Shown in pieces: positions 33,174-41,364 of a stretch of 64,000 bases of DNA (the first letter of the stretch is position 1; each line of letters starts with the position of its first letter). The notes beneath the pieces were generated by a model that saw only the letters and a list, made by a program, of their open reading frames with translations, had not been told where the DNA came from and made no database searches. The DNA lies in contig NZ_CP186925.1 in NCBI RefSeq assembly GCF_049562855.1, positions 2,046,001 to 2,110,000 on the forward strand. The letters run 5' to 3'. The position numbers and the translations under genes are program-made. This DNA comes from Ruminococcus_C callidus. GTDB lineage: Bacteria; Bacillota; Clostridia; Oscillospirales; Ruminococcaceae.

Positions 33174-34998
33174 CGGTCACACTCTTGGCAAGGTTTCTCG
33201 GCTTATCCACGTCAAATCCCTTGCCTACGGACACATAGTAAGACAGCAATTGCAGCGGAATTACAGCAAGACTGCCTGCAAAAAGGTTGTCGATTTTCGG
33301 GATATACACCGTAAAGTCTGCGACATCTTCCATGTTATAATTGCCGTATGTCGTGAGTCCGAACAGCTTTGCACCACGGCTCTTGACTTCTACCATATTA
33401 CTGATAGTTTTTTCATAGAGTGCAGATTGTGTTACTACGCTGAATACCACTGTACCGTCCTCGATCAGGCTGATCGGTCCGTGTTTCAGTTCGCCTGCTG
33501 CATATGCCTCCGAGTGAACATAGCTGATCTCTTTCAGTTTCAGACTGCCTTCCATACCGATTGCGTAGTCGATGCCACGTCCAATAAAGAATGCGTCCTT
33601 GATATTCACTACCTTGGAAGCAAACCATTGCAAACGCTCTTTATCCTCCAGAATCTTTTCGATCTTTTCAGGGATCGTATTGATCTCAGCGATAAGCTCT
33701 GCGAATCTCTCTTCTGTGATCTCTCCTCTTGCCTTGGCAAACTGCATGGCAAGCAGGTAGGCTGCAACAAGCTGACAGCTGTATGCCTTGGTTGTGGCAA
33801 CGGAAATTTCAGGACCTGCAAGAGTATAGAACACGTTATCCGCTTCTCTTGCAATAGAAGAACCAACTACGTTGACAATACCAAGAGTTTTTACGCCCTT
33901 TTCTTTGCAAAGACGAAGTGCTGCGAGACTGTCTGCGGTTTCTCCTGACTGGCTGATGATAATGGCAAGACTGTTTTTTGCAAGCTGCATTTCTCTGTAT
34001 CGGAATTCCGATGCCAGCTCCACACGGACAGACAGAGAGGTCAGCTTTTCCAGAACATACTGTGCCGCCATTCCTACATGATATGCAGAACCACAGGCAA
34101 TGATATATACCTGCTGAATGTTCTGCATTTCTTCATCTGTCAGGCTCTCAAAATTGATATTTCCGTCCTTCAGGACAGAGTTGATGGTATCCCTGACTAC
34201 TTTCGGCTGTTCATGTATCTCCTTTAACATGAAATGCTCATATCCGCTTTTTTCTGCCGCCTCTGCGTCCCAGTCGATGGTTTTCATTTCCTTCTGAATC
34301 TCTTCACCGTCAAGGTTATAGAAGGTTACTTCTCCCTTGGTCAGCTTTGCAAGCTCAAGATTGCCGATATAGTAGACATTTCTGGTATATTTCAGTATAG
34401 CAGGAACGTCAGATGCAAGATAGCTTTCGCCGCCTGTCACACCGATAATCATAGGACTGTCTTTTCTGGCAGCGTAGATCTCACCGGGATAGTCCTTGAA
34501 CATGACTGCAAGTGCGTAAGAGCCACGGATTCTTACAAGAGCGTGATTCAGAGCATCTACAGGTGTTCCGAGGTACTTCTTGTAGTAATAGTCGATCAGC
34601 TTAACTGCCACTTCTGTATCAGTCTGTGACTTGAAGGTATAGCCCTTTTTGACCAGCTTTTCACGAAGTTCCTGATAGTTCTCGATAATGCCGTTATGTA
34701 CCGCAATAACATTTTCGTCATCGCTGCAATGCGGGTGAGCATTCGTGGCAGACGGTTCACCATGCGTTGCCCAGCGAGTATGACCAATACCACAACTTCC
34801 TTTGACTGCCTTGCCGTCATTGGTCATTTCCTTTAGGACTTTCAGCTTTCCCTTTGCTTTGACGATTTCAGGCTCTGCATCGCCGTTTCTGACAGCAATA
34901 CCGGCTGAATCATAACCTCTGTATTCCAGTTTTGACAGACCGTCCAGAAGAATCGGTGCTGCTTCATTTTTTCCTGTAAACCCAACAATTCCGCACAT
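33166..34998 (-). CDS. glmS: Glutamine-fructose-6-phosphate aminotransferase
   Basis: A 610-residue cytoplasmic enzyme that makes glucosamine 6-phosphate, the first step toward UDP-GlcNAc. The N-terminal amidotransferase starts with catalytic Cys2 (MCGIVGF) and the second half has two SIS isomerase domains; the C-terminus KSVTVE is conserved. ATG follows AAAAGGAG. It lies 12 bp after the truncated ugd fragment and overlaps vanZ. I see no glmS ribozyme upstream; the 5' region is replaced by ugd coding sequence. Confidence 0.98.
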   Translation of the reverse strand: MCGIVGFTGKNEAAPILLDGLSKLEYRGYDSAGIAVRNGDAEPEIVKAKGKLKVLKEMTNDGKAVKGSCGIGHTRWATHGEPSATNAHPHCSDDENVIAVHNGIIENYQELREKLVKKGYTFKSQTDTEVAVKLIDYYYKKYLGTPVDALNHALVRIRGSYALAVMFKDYPGEIYAARKDSPMIIGVTGGESYLASDVPAILKYTRNVYYIGNLELAKLTKGEVTFYNLDGEEIQKEMKTIDWDAEAAEKSGYEHFMLKEIHEQPKVVRDTINSVLKDGNINFESLTDEEMQNIQQVYIIACGSAYHVGMAAQYVLEKLTSLSVRVELASEFRYREMQLAKNSLAIIISQSGETADSLAALRLCKEKGVKTLGIVNVVGSSIAREADNVFYTLAGPEISVATTKAYSCQLVAAYLLAMQFAKARGEITEERFAELIAEINTIPEKIEKILEDKERLQWFASKVVNIKDAFFIGRGIDYAIGMEGSLKLKEISYVHSEAYAAGELKHGPISLIEDGTVVFSVVTQSALYEKTISNMVEVKSRGAKLFGLTTYGNYNMEDVADFTVYIPKIDNLFAGSLAVIPLQLLSYYVSVGKGFDVDKPRNLAKSVTVE

Positions 34999-35010
34999 GT
35001 TTTACTCCTT

Positions 35011-35361
35011 TTAATCTCTTCTGAAAATATCTCTGGTGTAGACCTTTTCTGCTACATCATCAAGACATGGATCATATCTGTTTGCGATAATCGCATCAGA
35101 CATTTCCTTGAATTTTGCAAGGTCGTTGACAACGACGCTTCCGAAGAATGTTTCGCCGTCTTCTAACGTTGGTTCATAGATGATAACTGTTGCACCTTTA
35201 GCTTTTATACGCTTCATAACCCCTTGAATTGAGGACTGGCGGAAGTTATCGCTGTTGGACTTCATCGTCAGACGATAAACACCGATCACTATCTGTTTTT
35301 CAGAATCAGCATTCCAGTCGTTGTTCTTGCTGTAATCGTAATATCCGGCATTTTGCAGGTA
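35011..35361 (-). pseudogene. ugd: 3' fragment of UDP-glucose 6-dehydrogenase
   Basis: The last 116 residues of a UDP-glucose 6-dehydrogenase: the UDP-binding C-terminal domain with VIGVYRLTMKSNSDNFRQS and the end RYDPCLDDVAEKVYTRDIF. Everything upstream (NAD domain, catalytic Cys) is missing; homology stops near 35361, where the antisense of the pfkB-side sequence begins. The frame stays open by chance to 36012. The fragment cannot be an active enzyme. Confidence 0.85.
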
Positions 35362-35439
35362 TACTCCGACGACCCGAACGTCTGCACACCATTTTTGGAA
35401 GAGCTGGAACATTTGGGAATTTTGTGTCCGGAAGGACCA

Positions 35440-36417
35440 ATGATTCAGAAAACCACATTTCTGGCGTGTGCACTGGGAGAAATGCTGATTGACTTCACCA
35501 TGCAGGGCAGAAATGAACAGGGACAGCGTGTCTTTGCACAAAATGCCGGCGGTGCTCCGGCAAACGTCATGGCTGCTATGGCAAAGCTGGGGGCAAGAAC
35601 CGCCTTTATCGGCAAAGCCGGAAATGATATGCACGGCAGATTTCTCAGGGAAACGCTGGAACAGTGTGGAATTGACAGCACTGGTTTTACGCTGAGCAAT
35701 GATTATTTCACAACACTGGCATTTGTGGACGTCAAGCCGGACGGAGAGCGGGAGTTCTCCTTTGCACGGAATCACGGTGCAGACAAGATGTTGGAAAAGG
35801 GTGACGTTCCGCTGGAACTGATCCGCAGCAGCGGGATTCTGCACATCGGCTCGATTTCGCTGACCGATGAGCCAGCTCGCAGCACCACCCTGTTTGCGGT
35901 GCAGAAAGCGAAAGAAGCAGGCTGTGTGATCTCTTACGATCCGAATTATCGTGCTTCCCTCTGGAAATCGGAGGAACTTGCCAAAAAGCAAATGCGGAAC
36001 ATGGTGCCGCATGCAGATCTGATGAAGATCTCAGAGGAAGAAACCATGCTGCTCACTGGTGAGAGCAACTATCAGAAAGCTGCGGAAGTCCTGATGCAGG
36101 GCGGCGTAAAAATCGTGGTCGTAACACTTGGAAAAACAGGTGCCTACGTCCAAACCAGACAGGGCGGACAGCTGGTAAAGGGTTTCCGGAACAAGGCGGC
36201 AGATGCGACTGGTGCAGGCGATGCATTCTGGGGCGGATTTCTGTTTCAGTTCAGCCGCTGCGGAAAAGCACCGGAAGCTGTCACAACAGAAGAAGCAGCA
36301 GAGTTTGCAGATTTCGGAAATGCTGTGGCGAGCGTTTGCGTCCAGAAACACGGGGCGATTCCGGCAATGCCGAATATGGCACAGGTCATGGAGCAATTAA
36401 AAGAAGAGAGGTTATAA
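35440..36417 (+). CDS. PfkB-family carbohydrate kinase, probable fructokinase
   Basis: A 325-residue cytoplasmic ribokinase-fold sugar kinase. It has the N-terminal ALGEMLIDFT, the substrate motif NAGGAPANVMAAMAKLGA and the catalytic DATGAGDAFWGGF with the base Asp. These match bacterial fructokinases best. ATG at 35440 has GGAAGG close upstream; the frame stays open to 35353 (YSDDPNVCTPFLEELEH), so the true start is uncertain and the gene may have lost its original 5' region at the junction near 35361. Next gene starts 2 bp after its stop. Confidence 0.87.
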   Translation: MIQKTTFLACALGEMLIDFTMQGRNEQGQRVFAQNAGGAPANVMAAMAKLGARTAFIGKAGNDMHGRFLRETLEQCGIDSTGFTLSNDYFTTLAFVDVKPDGEREFSFARNHGADKMLEKGDVPLELIRSSGILHIGSISLTDEPARSTTLFAVQKAKEAGCVISYDPNYRASLWKSEELAKKQMRNMVPHADLMKISEEETMLLTGESNYQKAAEVLMQGGVKIVVVTLGKTGAYVQTRQGGQLVKGFRNKAADATGAGDAFWGGFLFQFSRCGKAPEAVTTEEAAEFADFGNAVASVCVQKHGAIPAMPNMAQVMEQLKEERL

Positions 36418-36419
36418 GC

Positions 36420-36809
36420 ATGAATTTGCAGGACAATGCGACCGGATTCCAGCACATAGGATTCCCGACCAACGATTTGCAGGAAACCATTGCTTTTTAT
36501 GAAAAGCTTGGATTCAGCGTGGCGCTTCGCACCTATAACGAAGAAGCCGGCGAAGCAGTTGCATTTTTGCAGTTGGGAAACCTGATGCTGGAGATCTATG
36601 AGAATCATCAGGCATCGATGCAGGCAGGAGCATGGGATCATCTGGCAATCGATGTCAAGGACATCGAAGCCGCCTATGAAGAGATCTGTGCACTTGGACT
36701 GAACAACCAGAAAGATATCATTCATTTTCTGCCCTTCTGGGAGCATGGCGTAAAGTTCTTCAAGGTTCTTCAAGATTACAGGGCCGAACTGCGAAGTAAT
36801 CGAATTTAG
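36420..36809 (+). pseudogene. VOC/glyoxalase-family protein with C-terminal frameshift
   Basis: A vicinal-oxygen-chelate domain protein, about 130 residues, starting MNLQDNATGFQHIGFPTND. Near the end the tandem 10-bp copy GTTCTTCAAG (36755-36764, 36765-36774) shifts the frame: the current end reads VLQDYRAELRSNRI. Removing one copy gives KFFKITGPNCEVIEFSQIL with a stop at 36820-36822, the usual VOC ending with the metal-ligand Glu. The shifted form may be inactive. It is coupled to pfkB (2-bp gap). Confidence 0.85.
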
Positions 36810-36862
36810 TCAGATCCTTTGAGAATTTCATAGAAAGTCGTTTTTAGAGGATAACAAACAGA

Positions 36863-36904
36863 CCTTGGAACAGCAATAAGCTTGCCGTTCCAAGGGCTGT
36901 TTTG
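36863..36904 (+). terminator. Probable terminator of the pfkB-VOC unit
   Basis: Stem CCTTGGAAC / GTTCCAAGG with inner GC pairing and a following GCTGTTTT. Confidence 0.6.
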
Positions 36905-37013
36905 TGATAGGTAAAGTGATCCTGGATGCTCCAGCTATGTTCGCTAATAAAAAAGTGAGCCAAAATCACATGAAATGATATTTAAATTTTGAGCCACTTT
37001 AACTACGAATTAG

Positions 37014-37160
37014 ACGCATTTATTCCGCGGTTTGCTAACAATGAGCCTCTATGACTGTGGCTTTGGGCAGAAGGAGAAAATGACGCAATAGCGCTTCTGC
37101 TCGGCAATTAGCCTACCACAGTCATACTCATTGTCAAGTAATTTTCGCGGCATAAACGCT
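37014..37160. other. 147-bp complex inverted-repeat structure
   Basis: Nested arms: CCGCG (37025-37029) with CGCGG (37146-37150); ACAATGAG (37038-37045) with CTCATTGT (37127-37134); ATGACTGTGG (37051-37060) with CCACAGTCAT (37116-37125); GCAGAAG (37067-37073) with CTTCTGC (37094-37100). No ORF fits. A structured RNA or a small mobile-element relic is possible. A shorter inverted repeat (AAAGTG..GCC) lies just left at about 36949-37002. Confidence 0.6.
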
Positions 37161-37213
37161 TACGCAGTAGATCAAATGTTTATTAGCAATCACAGTTGTA
37201 TTTAACAAGTTCA

Positions 37214-37330
37214 TCATAGAATATCACTTCTACTGTATGACCTTTTTGCCTGCTCAAGAATGGCTTTATACTTGCTTTCTCCGCTGTATCCAGGAGACAC
37301 AATGAGATAATAAGAAATCCTCCATCCCAT
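37214..37330 (-). CDS. Small ORF after the AAA+ gene, unknown or remnant
   Basis: A 38-codon ORF beginning 11 bases after the stop of the AAA+ gene: MGWRISYYLIVSPGYSGES then KYKAILEQAKRSYSRSDIL. The composition is protein-like, but there is no clear ribosome site and no recognisable family; it may be the stump of a longer gene. It would be the last gene of the BREX operon if real. Confidence 0.3.
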   Translation of the reverse strand: MGWRISYYLIVSPGYSGESKYKAILEQAKRSYSRSDIL

Positions 37331-37341
37331 TTTCACCACAT

Positions 37342-39708
37342 TCAAAATCCAATTCTTCGAGTTTGATCTGCCGTACTGTTTAAGTCAATGTTTTCATCCT
37401 CCAGATAATCCTGCACATCCGATCGTATGATCGCAGAATCTGTGATGCCTTCCTCATCCGTCCGAAGATTCTGGTTCATGATCACCTGTTCGAGAATATT
37501 CCGAACTGTACGGGCGTTCGCAAAGTTTGGTCTTAGCCTGTCATATTCCACAATATCAAGCACAAGTGCAAGTGCATCGTCATCTATGGTATATTTTTTT
37601 CGTTGCAGAAAACGCTGTGCGATCTCGGAAAGCTCTTCCTGCGTATAATCAGGAAACTCAAGCGAAAACTGTATTCTTGAGGAAAATCCCGGATTCGTAC
37701 TGATAAATGCACCCATTTCATCTTTATAACCGGCAAGAATCACGCAGAACTGTCCGCGCCGATCCTCCATTTGTTTCAAAAGAACTGCAACCGCCTCATC
37801 ACCATAACCGGCTGTTCCATTGTCTGTACTTTGGGTAAGACTATATGCTTCGTCAATGAACAAGACACCGCCCATGGCATCATTGATCTTATTCAGCGTT
37901 TTTGATGCTGTCTCGCCAACATATTTACTGATGAGACCGGAGGAATCGGTTTCCGTGAGTTTGGCCTCCGGCAGCACACCGGCTTCATACAGAATCCGAG
38001 ATAAGATCCGGGCAACCTCCGTCTTTCCCGTGCCGGGATTGCCGCAAAAACACATATGCAGATTCATATCCGAATCGTCTTTATTGCGCTTGACATATGC
38101 TTTGATTTTCTTTACCATGCGTTTCACAGAGCGCAGTCCCACCAGCTGTTCCAACTCATCCTCTGCCGTCAGGATCTTCCTTTCTGTGCCCTCGCCGCTT
38201 GTGGGAAGATTGACATGATTTTCCTTGATATAATTGTTCACGTCCACAAGTTCCAGGGTTTTATCCGCAGTCCCTGCACAGCGTACATTCTGACACATAA
38301 TGACCTGCTCAATGATATTCCGCATCTCACGGGCATTTGCAAAGTTTGGTTCTTTTCGGATATAATCTGTGATATCCAGCATTCTGTCCTTTGCCGCATT
38401 ACTTGCAGTATATCCTCCGGATTTCAGCATCAGTGCAGCGATCTGCCCCAATTCGTCCCGATTGTAATTTGGAAAATCCAACGTAAATTGGATCCTAGAC
38501 TGAAATCCCGGGTTAGACGCAAGCATTTCATGCATCTGGTTTTTATATCCTGCAAGAATTACGCAGAATTCACCCCGATAGTCTTCCATTGCCTTTATCA
38601 GCGTTGACACTGCCTCATGGCCATAGTCACCGCCTGTGTCTCCCTGCACAAGAGAATACGCCTCATCAATAAACAGCACACCGCCCATTGCCTCTTCAAT
38701 GACGGCTGCGGTTTTCATTGCCGTCTGTCCGACATAGCCTGCAACAAGACCGCTGCGGTCTGTTTCGACCACCCTGTCTGTGCGGAGAAGGCCATTTTCA
38801 TGAAGTATCCCTGCAATGATCCGGGCAACTTCCGTTTTGCCCGTTCCCGGATTTCCCAGAAAGCACATATGCAGATTGGGTTTCGCATTTCCCTGATTTG
38901 CTATCGCATATGCCTTGATTTTTCGGATGCTTGATTTTATGGTATCCAGTCCAATAAGTGATTCCAGCTTTTTTTCACAGCTGCCGACTACAAGATAGCC
39001 TTTTGTTCCGGTCATATAGTGATACATGTCAAGATCAAGCATTTTCTGATAGAGTTCGAAGAGTTCATCTTCCGACTTGTCTTTCAGAAAATCTTCTGCA
39101 TCGATGATTTCAGCGGCAGCATGAAACTGCCCTGCAAAGATCGAGGATAACCGTTTATTACACGCTTTCGCAGACATTTCTTCATAAACTTTATCGCTGT
39201 CAAAGGTGTAGAAATATTTTCTTTTTTTCACCGGAGCAGCTAAGAGTACAAATACCGCATCCCACAGTACTTTCACCATGGCGGTCAGTTCTGTACTGCC
39301 ATCCTCAAAAATATCAATGATATATTTCTTCTCCAGAACTTTGTCACAGGCAGAGATACGCTCTGCCATCATATCCTTCCAGTTGATCTCTTGCTTTTTT
39401 TCCGGAACATGGAATGTTTTGACTTCCGCATCATAGGCACGTCCGTAAATGTTGTTTGCCCGTATAAACTGATAGATCTTATCTGCCATCTGATCGATCT
39501 TTTCGAGAAGCTGGTCGGCAATCCCGATGAGATCATGATTAGCACACTCCGTATACTGCACTGTGACAACTGGAAAAGCTGCTTTTTCCGGTTCTGCTTC
39601 TATTCCAAGTTCCAAAAGCACACGCTGCAAATATACAGCCGTCTCCTCTGACAGCGTTTCCAGTTCCTTGCATTTTGACGAATAGTTTTTGCAGAAGGTT
39701 TCATGGAA
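37342..39708 (-). pseudogene. Double CbxX/CfxQ-type AAA+ ATPase, 3' part, cut by IS150-like element
   Basis: 788 residues of a AAA+ protein with two CbxX/SpoVK-type ATPase modules. Each has Walker A (LGNPGTGKTEVAR; CGNPGTGKTEVAR) and Walker B (GGVLFIDEAYSL, twice), with matching arginine-bearing second halves, about 240-480 and 500-745. The frame runs open into the IS at 39712 without a start; the 5' part is at 41050-41364. The first internal ATG is at 39630, so a truncated ATPase might still be made. It is the last large gene of the BREX operon. Such double-AAA proteins act as remodelling motors in other systems; the role here is unknown. Confidence 0.85.
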
Positions 39709-39791
39709 ATATGAACTGACCCCAAAAAGTTAGACAAAGATTCAAAAGAAAATCTATGCAAAGCGACTAAGAGGAATCTTGGTCGCTTTTG

Positions 39792-40628
39792 CTATGCAGC
39801 TTCCTGTCTGAAATCTATAGGAGATAGACCATTAAGCTTAAGCTTGATGCGTTTGTTGTTGTACCATTCTATGTATTCATGAAGCTCTTCAATGAAATGC
39901 TCGACAGAATGAAATTCCTGCAAATAGAGAAGCTCCGTTTTCAGCAAACTGAAAAAGTTCTCGGCACAGGCATTGTCAAGACAATTCCCCTTTCGGGACA
40001 TGCTCTGTTTGACGCCTTTCTCTTTCAGCATTTTTTGATAGTGCTTATGCTGATACTGCCATCCTTGATCGGAATGAAGAATCAGATTTGTATTGTCCGG
40101 TATTTTTGAAAACGCTTTCTCAAGCATATCTGTTACCTGGTTCAAATTCGGATGACGGCTTAAATTGTATGAGATCACTTCGCCATTATATAAATCAATG
40201 ATGGGTGACAGATACAGCTTAATTCCAAACAACGCAAATTCAGTAACGTCAGTTACCCACTTCTGATTTGGCTTATCTGCTTTGAAATCCCGTTCCAAAA
40301 GATTCGGTGCGATTCTGCCGACATCACCCTTGTATGAGTTGTACTTGTGCATACGAACACGGCAAAATATACCCATTTTACGCATCAGTTTCTGTACTGT
40401 CTTGTGATTGACAACAAACTTCTTCTTCAATTCTTTGGTGATTCTCCGATATCCATAACGACCTTTGCTTTCATCGTAAATGCGGCGTATTTCAGTTTTG
40501 ATTTCAGCATATCGATCCGGCTTTGGATGATCAAATTGCTTACTGTAATAGTAGTAGGTACTGCGGGGAATATCAGCAATCTCAATGAGCAGCCCTATCT
40601 TATGTTCATGCCTCAGTTCCCATATCAC
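39792..40628 (-). CDS. IS150-type transposase OrfB (DDE domain)
   Basis: A 278-residue integrase-fold transposase with DDE residues in WVTDVTEF, ILHSDQGWQYQ and AENFFSLLKTE, and the end motif IKLKLNGLSPIDFR of the IS150 group. Normally made as an OrfAB fusion: the A5G run (GAGAAAAAG) near the end of orfA sits in the 0/-1 overlap. An independent GTG start at 40628 overlaps orfA by 4 bp. Confidence 0.95.
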   Translation of the reverse strand: MIWELRHEHKIGLLIEIADIPRSTYYYYSKQFDHPKPDRYAEIKTEIRRIYDESKGRYGYRRITKELKKKFVVNHKTVQKLMRKMGIFCRVRMHKYNSYKGDVGRIAPNLLERDFKADKPNQKWVTDVTEFALFGIKLYLSPIIDLYNGEVISYNLSRHPNLNQVTDMLEKAFSKIPDNTNLILHSDQGWQYQHKHYQKMLKEKGVKQSMSRKGNCLDNACAENFFSLLKTELLYLQEFHSVEHFIEELHEYIEWYNNKRIKLKLNGLSPIDFRQEAA

Positions 40629-40969
40629 TTGTGCTTTTTCTCTTGCCGTACCCTCTCGGCAACCAAGGCATTCAATTTTTTTAAGTACGCATTCTCCGCA
40701 CGAAGGCGCTGTACTTCTGCAATCAGATCTTCTTCTACTTCTTTCTTGATTTTCGGAGACCGCCCTGTGGATTTCCTTCCTCTGCGTTCTACGTAAAGTC
40801 CCTCCGCTCCTTCCTCAAGATAGATTCGTTCCCAGGCTGTTACTCTACTATTCGGTATGTCAAATTGACGTGCAGTTTCACGATAGCTTAACTTTTCTCT
40901 GTGCATTGTTTCCACTACTTTGATTTTGAATTCCGGCGTGTATCTTTTGTTCGGCTGTCCTTTTGGCAT
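40625..40969 (-). CDS. IS150-type OrfA (HTH DNA-binding)
   Basis: A 114-residue helix-turn-helix protein that binds the element ends: MPKGQPNKRYTPEFKIKVVE, then SYRETARQFDIPNSRVTAWE, and a C-terminal leucine-zipper-like coil (VEEDLIAEVQRLRAENAYLKKL). ATG at 40969 follows AAAGGGGG. It ends in the frameshift zone to orfB. Confidence 0.93.
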   Translation of the reverse strand: MPKGQPNKRYTPEFKIKVVETMHREKLSYRETARQFDIPNSRVTAWERIYLEEGAEGLYVERRGRKSTGRSPKIKKEVEEDLIAEVQRLRAENAYLKKLNALVAERVRQEKKHK

Positions 40970-41049
40970 AAAAATGCCCCCTTTCGTTAGACTTTTTAAT
41001 TGGTATATTTCTATTATACCATATTGTCTAACAAAAGGGGAGCATTTCA

Positions 41050-41364
41050 ATATCGCTGCATCTGCTCTGCACTGTTTTTCAGCCGCCGATAAAATGTCTC
41101 TGTTTTCTCAGACTTTGTGACATAAACTTTGATTTTCTGAAAATCGGGAAAACGGTCAATATCGTTCCTCAGCTTTCCAAAATCCAATGTGCTCACATCG
41201 ATCTCCTGACCAATGGTCTTATCTGCAAGGCTGCGTATTTCACGGATCATTACTTCACTGCGTTCATACGGCTGCGGAAACATCATATATCCGCATACCG
41301 GACAAGTACAGCTTTCCTTGCTTTCTTTCACCGTTCCACAAGCAATGCATTGATATTTTTTCAT
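41050..41364 (-). pseudogene. Zinc-ribbon N-terminal part of the IS-interrupted AAA+ gene
   Basis: 105 residues: a rubredoxin-like zinc ribbon (MKKYQCIACGTVKES; CTCPVCGYM) followed by a helical segment ending NSAEQMQRY. The TGA at 41047-41049 comes from the IS. Joining codon 105 to 39708 continues in frame as QRY-FHETFCKNYSSKCKELETL, giving one 893-residue protein. ATG at 41364 overlaps the brxL stop (TGATG), so the gene belongs to the BREX operon. Confidence 0.85.

Larger units (their letters stand above)
39712..41049 (-). mobile_element. IS3-family insertion sequence, IS150 group, complete
   Basis: 1338 bp with ends TGAACTGACCCCAAAAAGTT and (reverse) TGAAATGCTCCCCTTTTGTT, which share the imperfect inverted core ending GTTAGACAA. 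The 3-bp target copy ATA flanks it (39709-39711 and 41050-41052). It carries orfA and orfB with an overlap suited to -1 frameshifting. It interrupts the BREX-linked AAA+ gene. Confidence 0.93.

Noticed and set aside
33166..35010. glmS ribozyme or riboswitch before glmS
   Set aside because: The 12 bp upstream run directly into ugd coding sequence; there is no room for it.
35362..36012. Upstream part of the long minus-strand frame that contains the ugd fragment
   Set aside because: It is antisense to pfkB and has no dehydrogenase features; only the last 116 codons are real.
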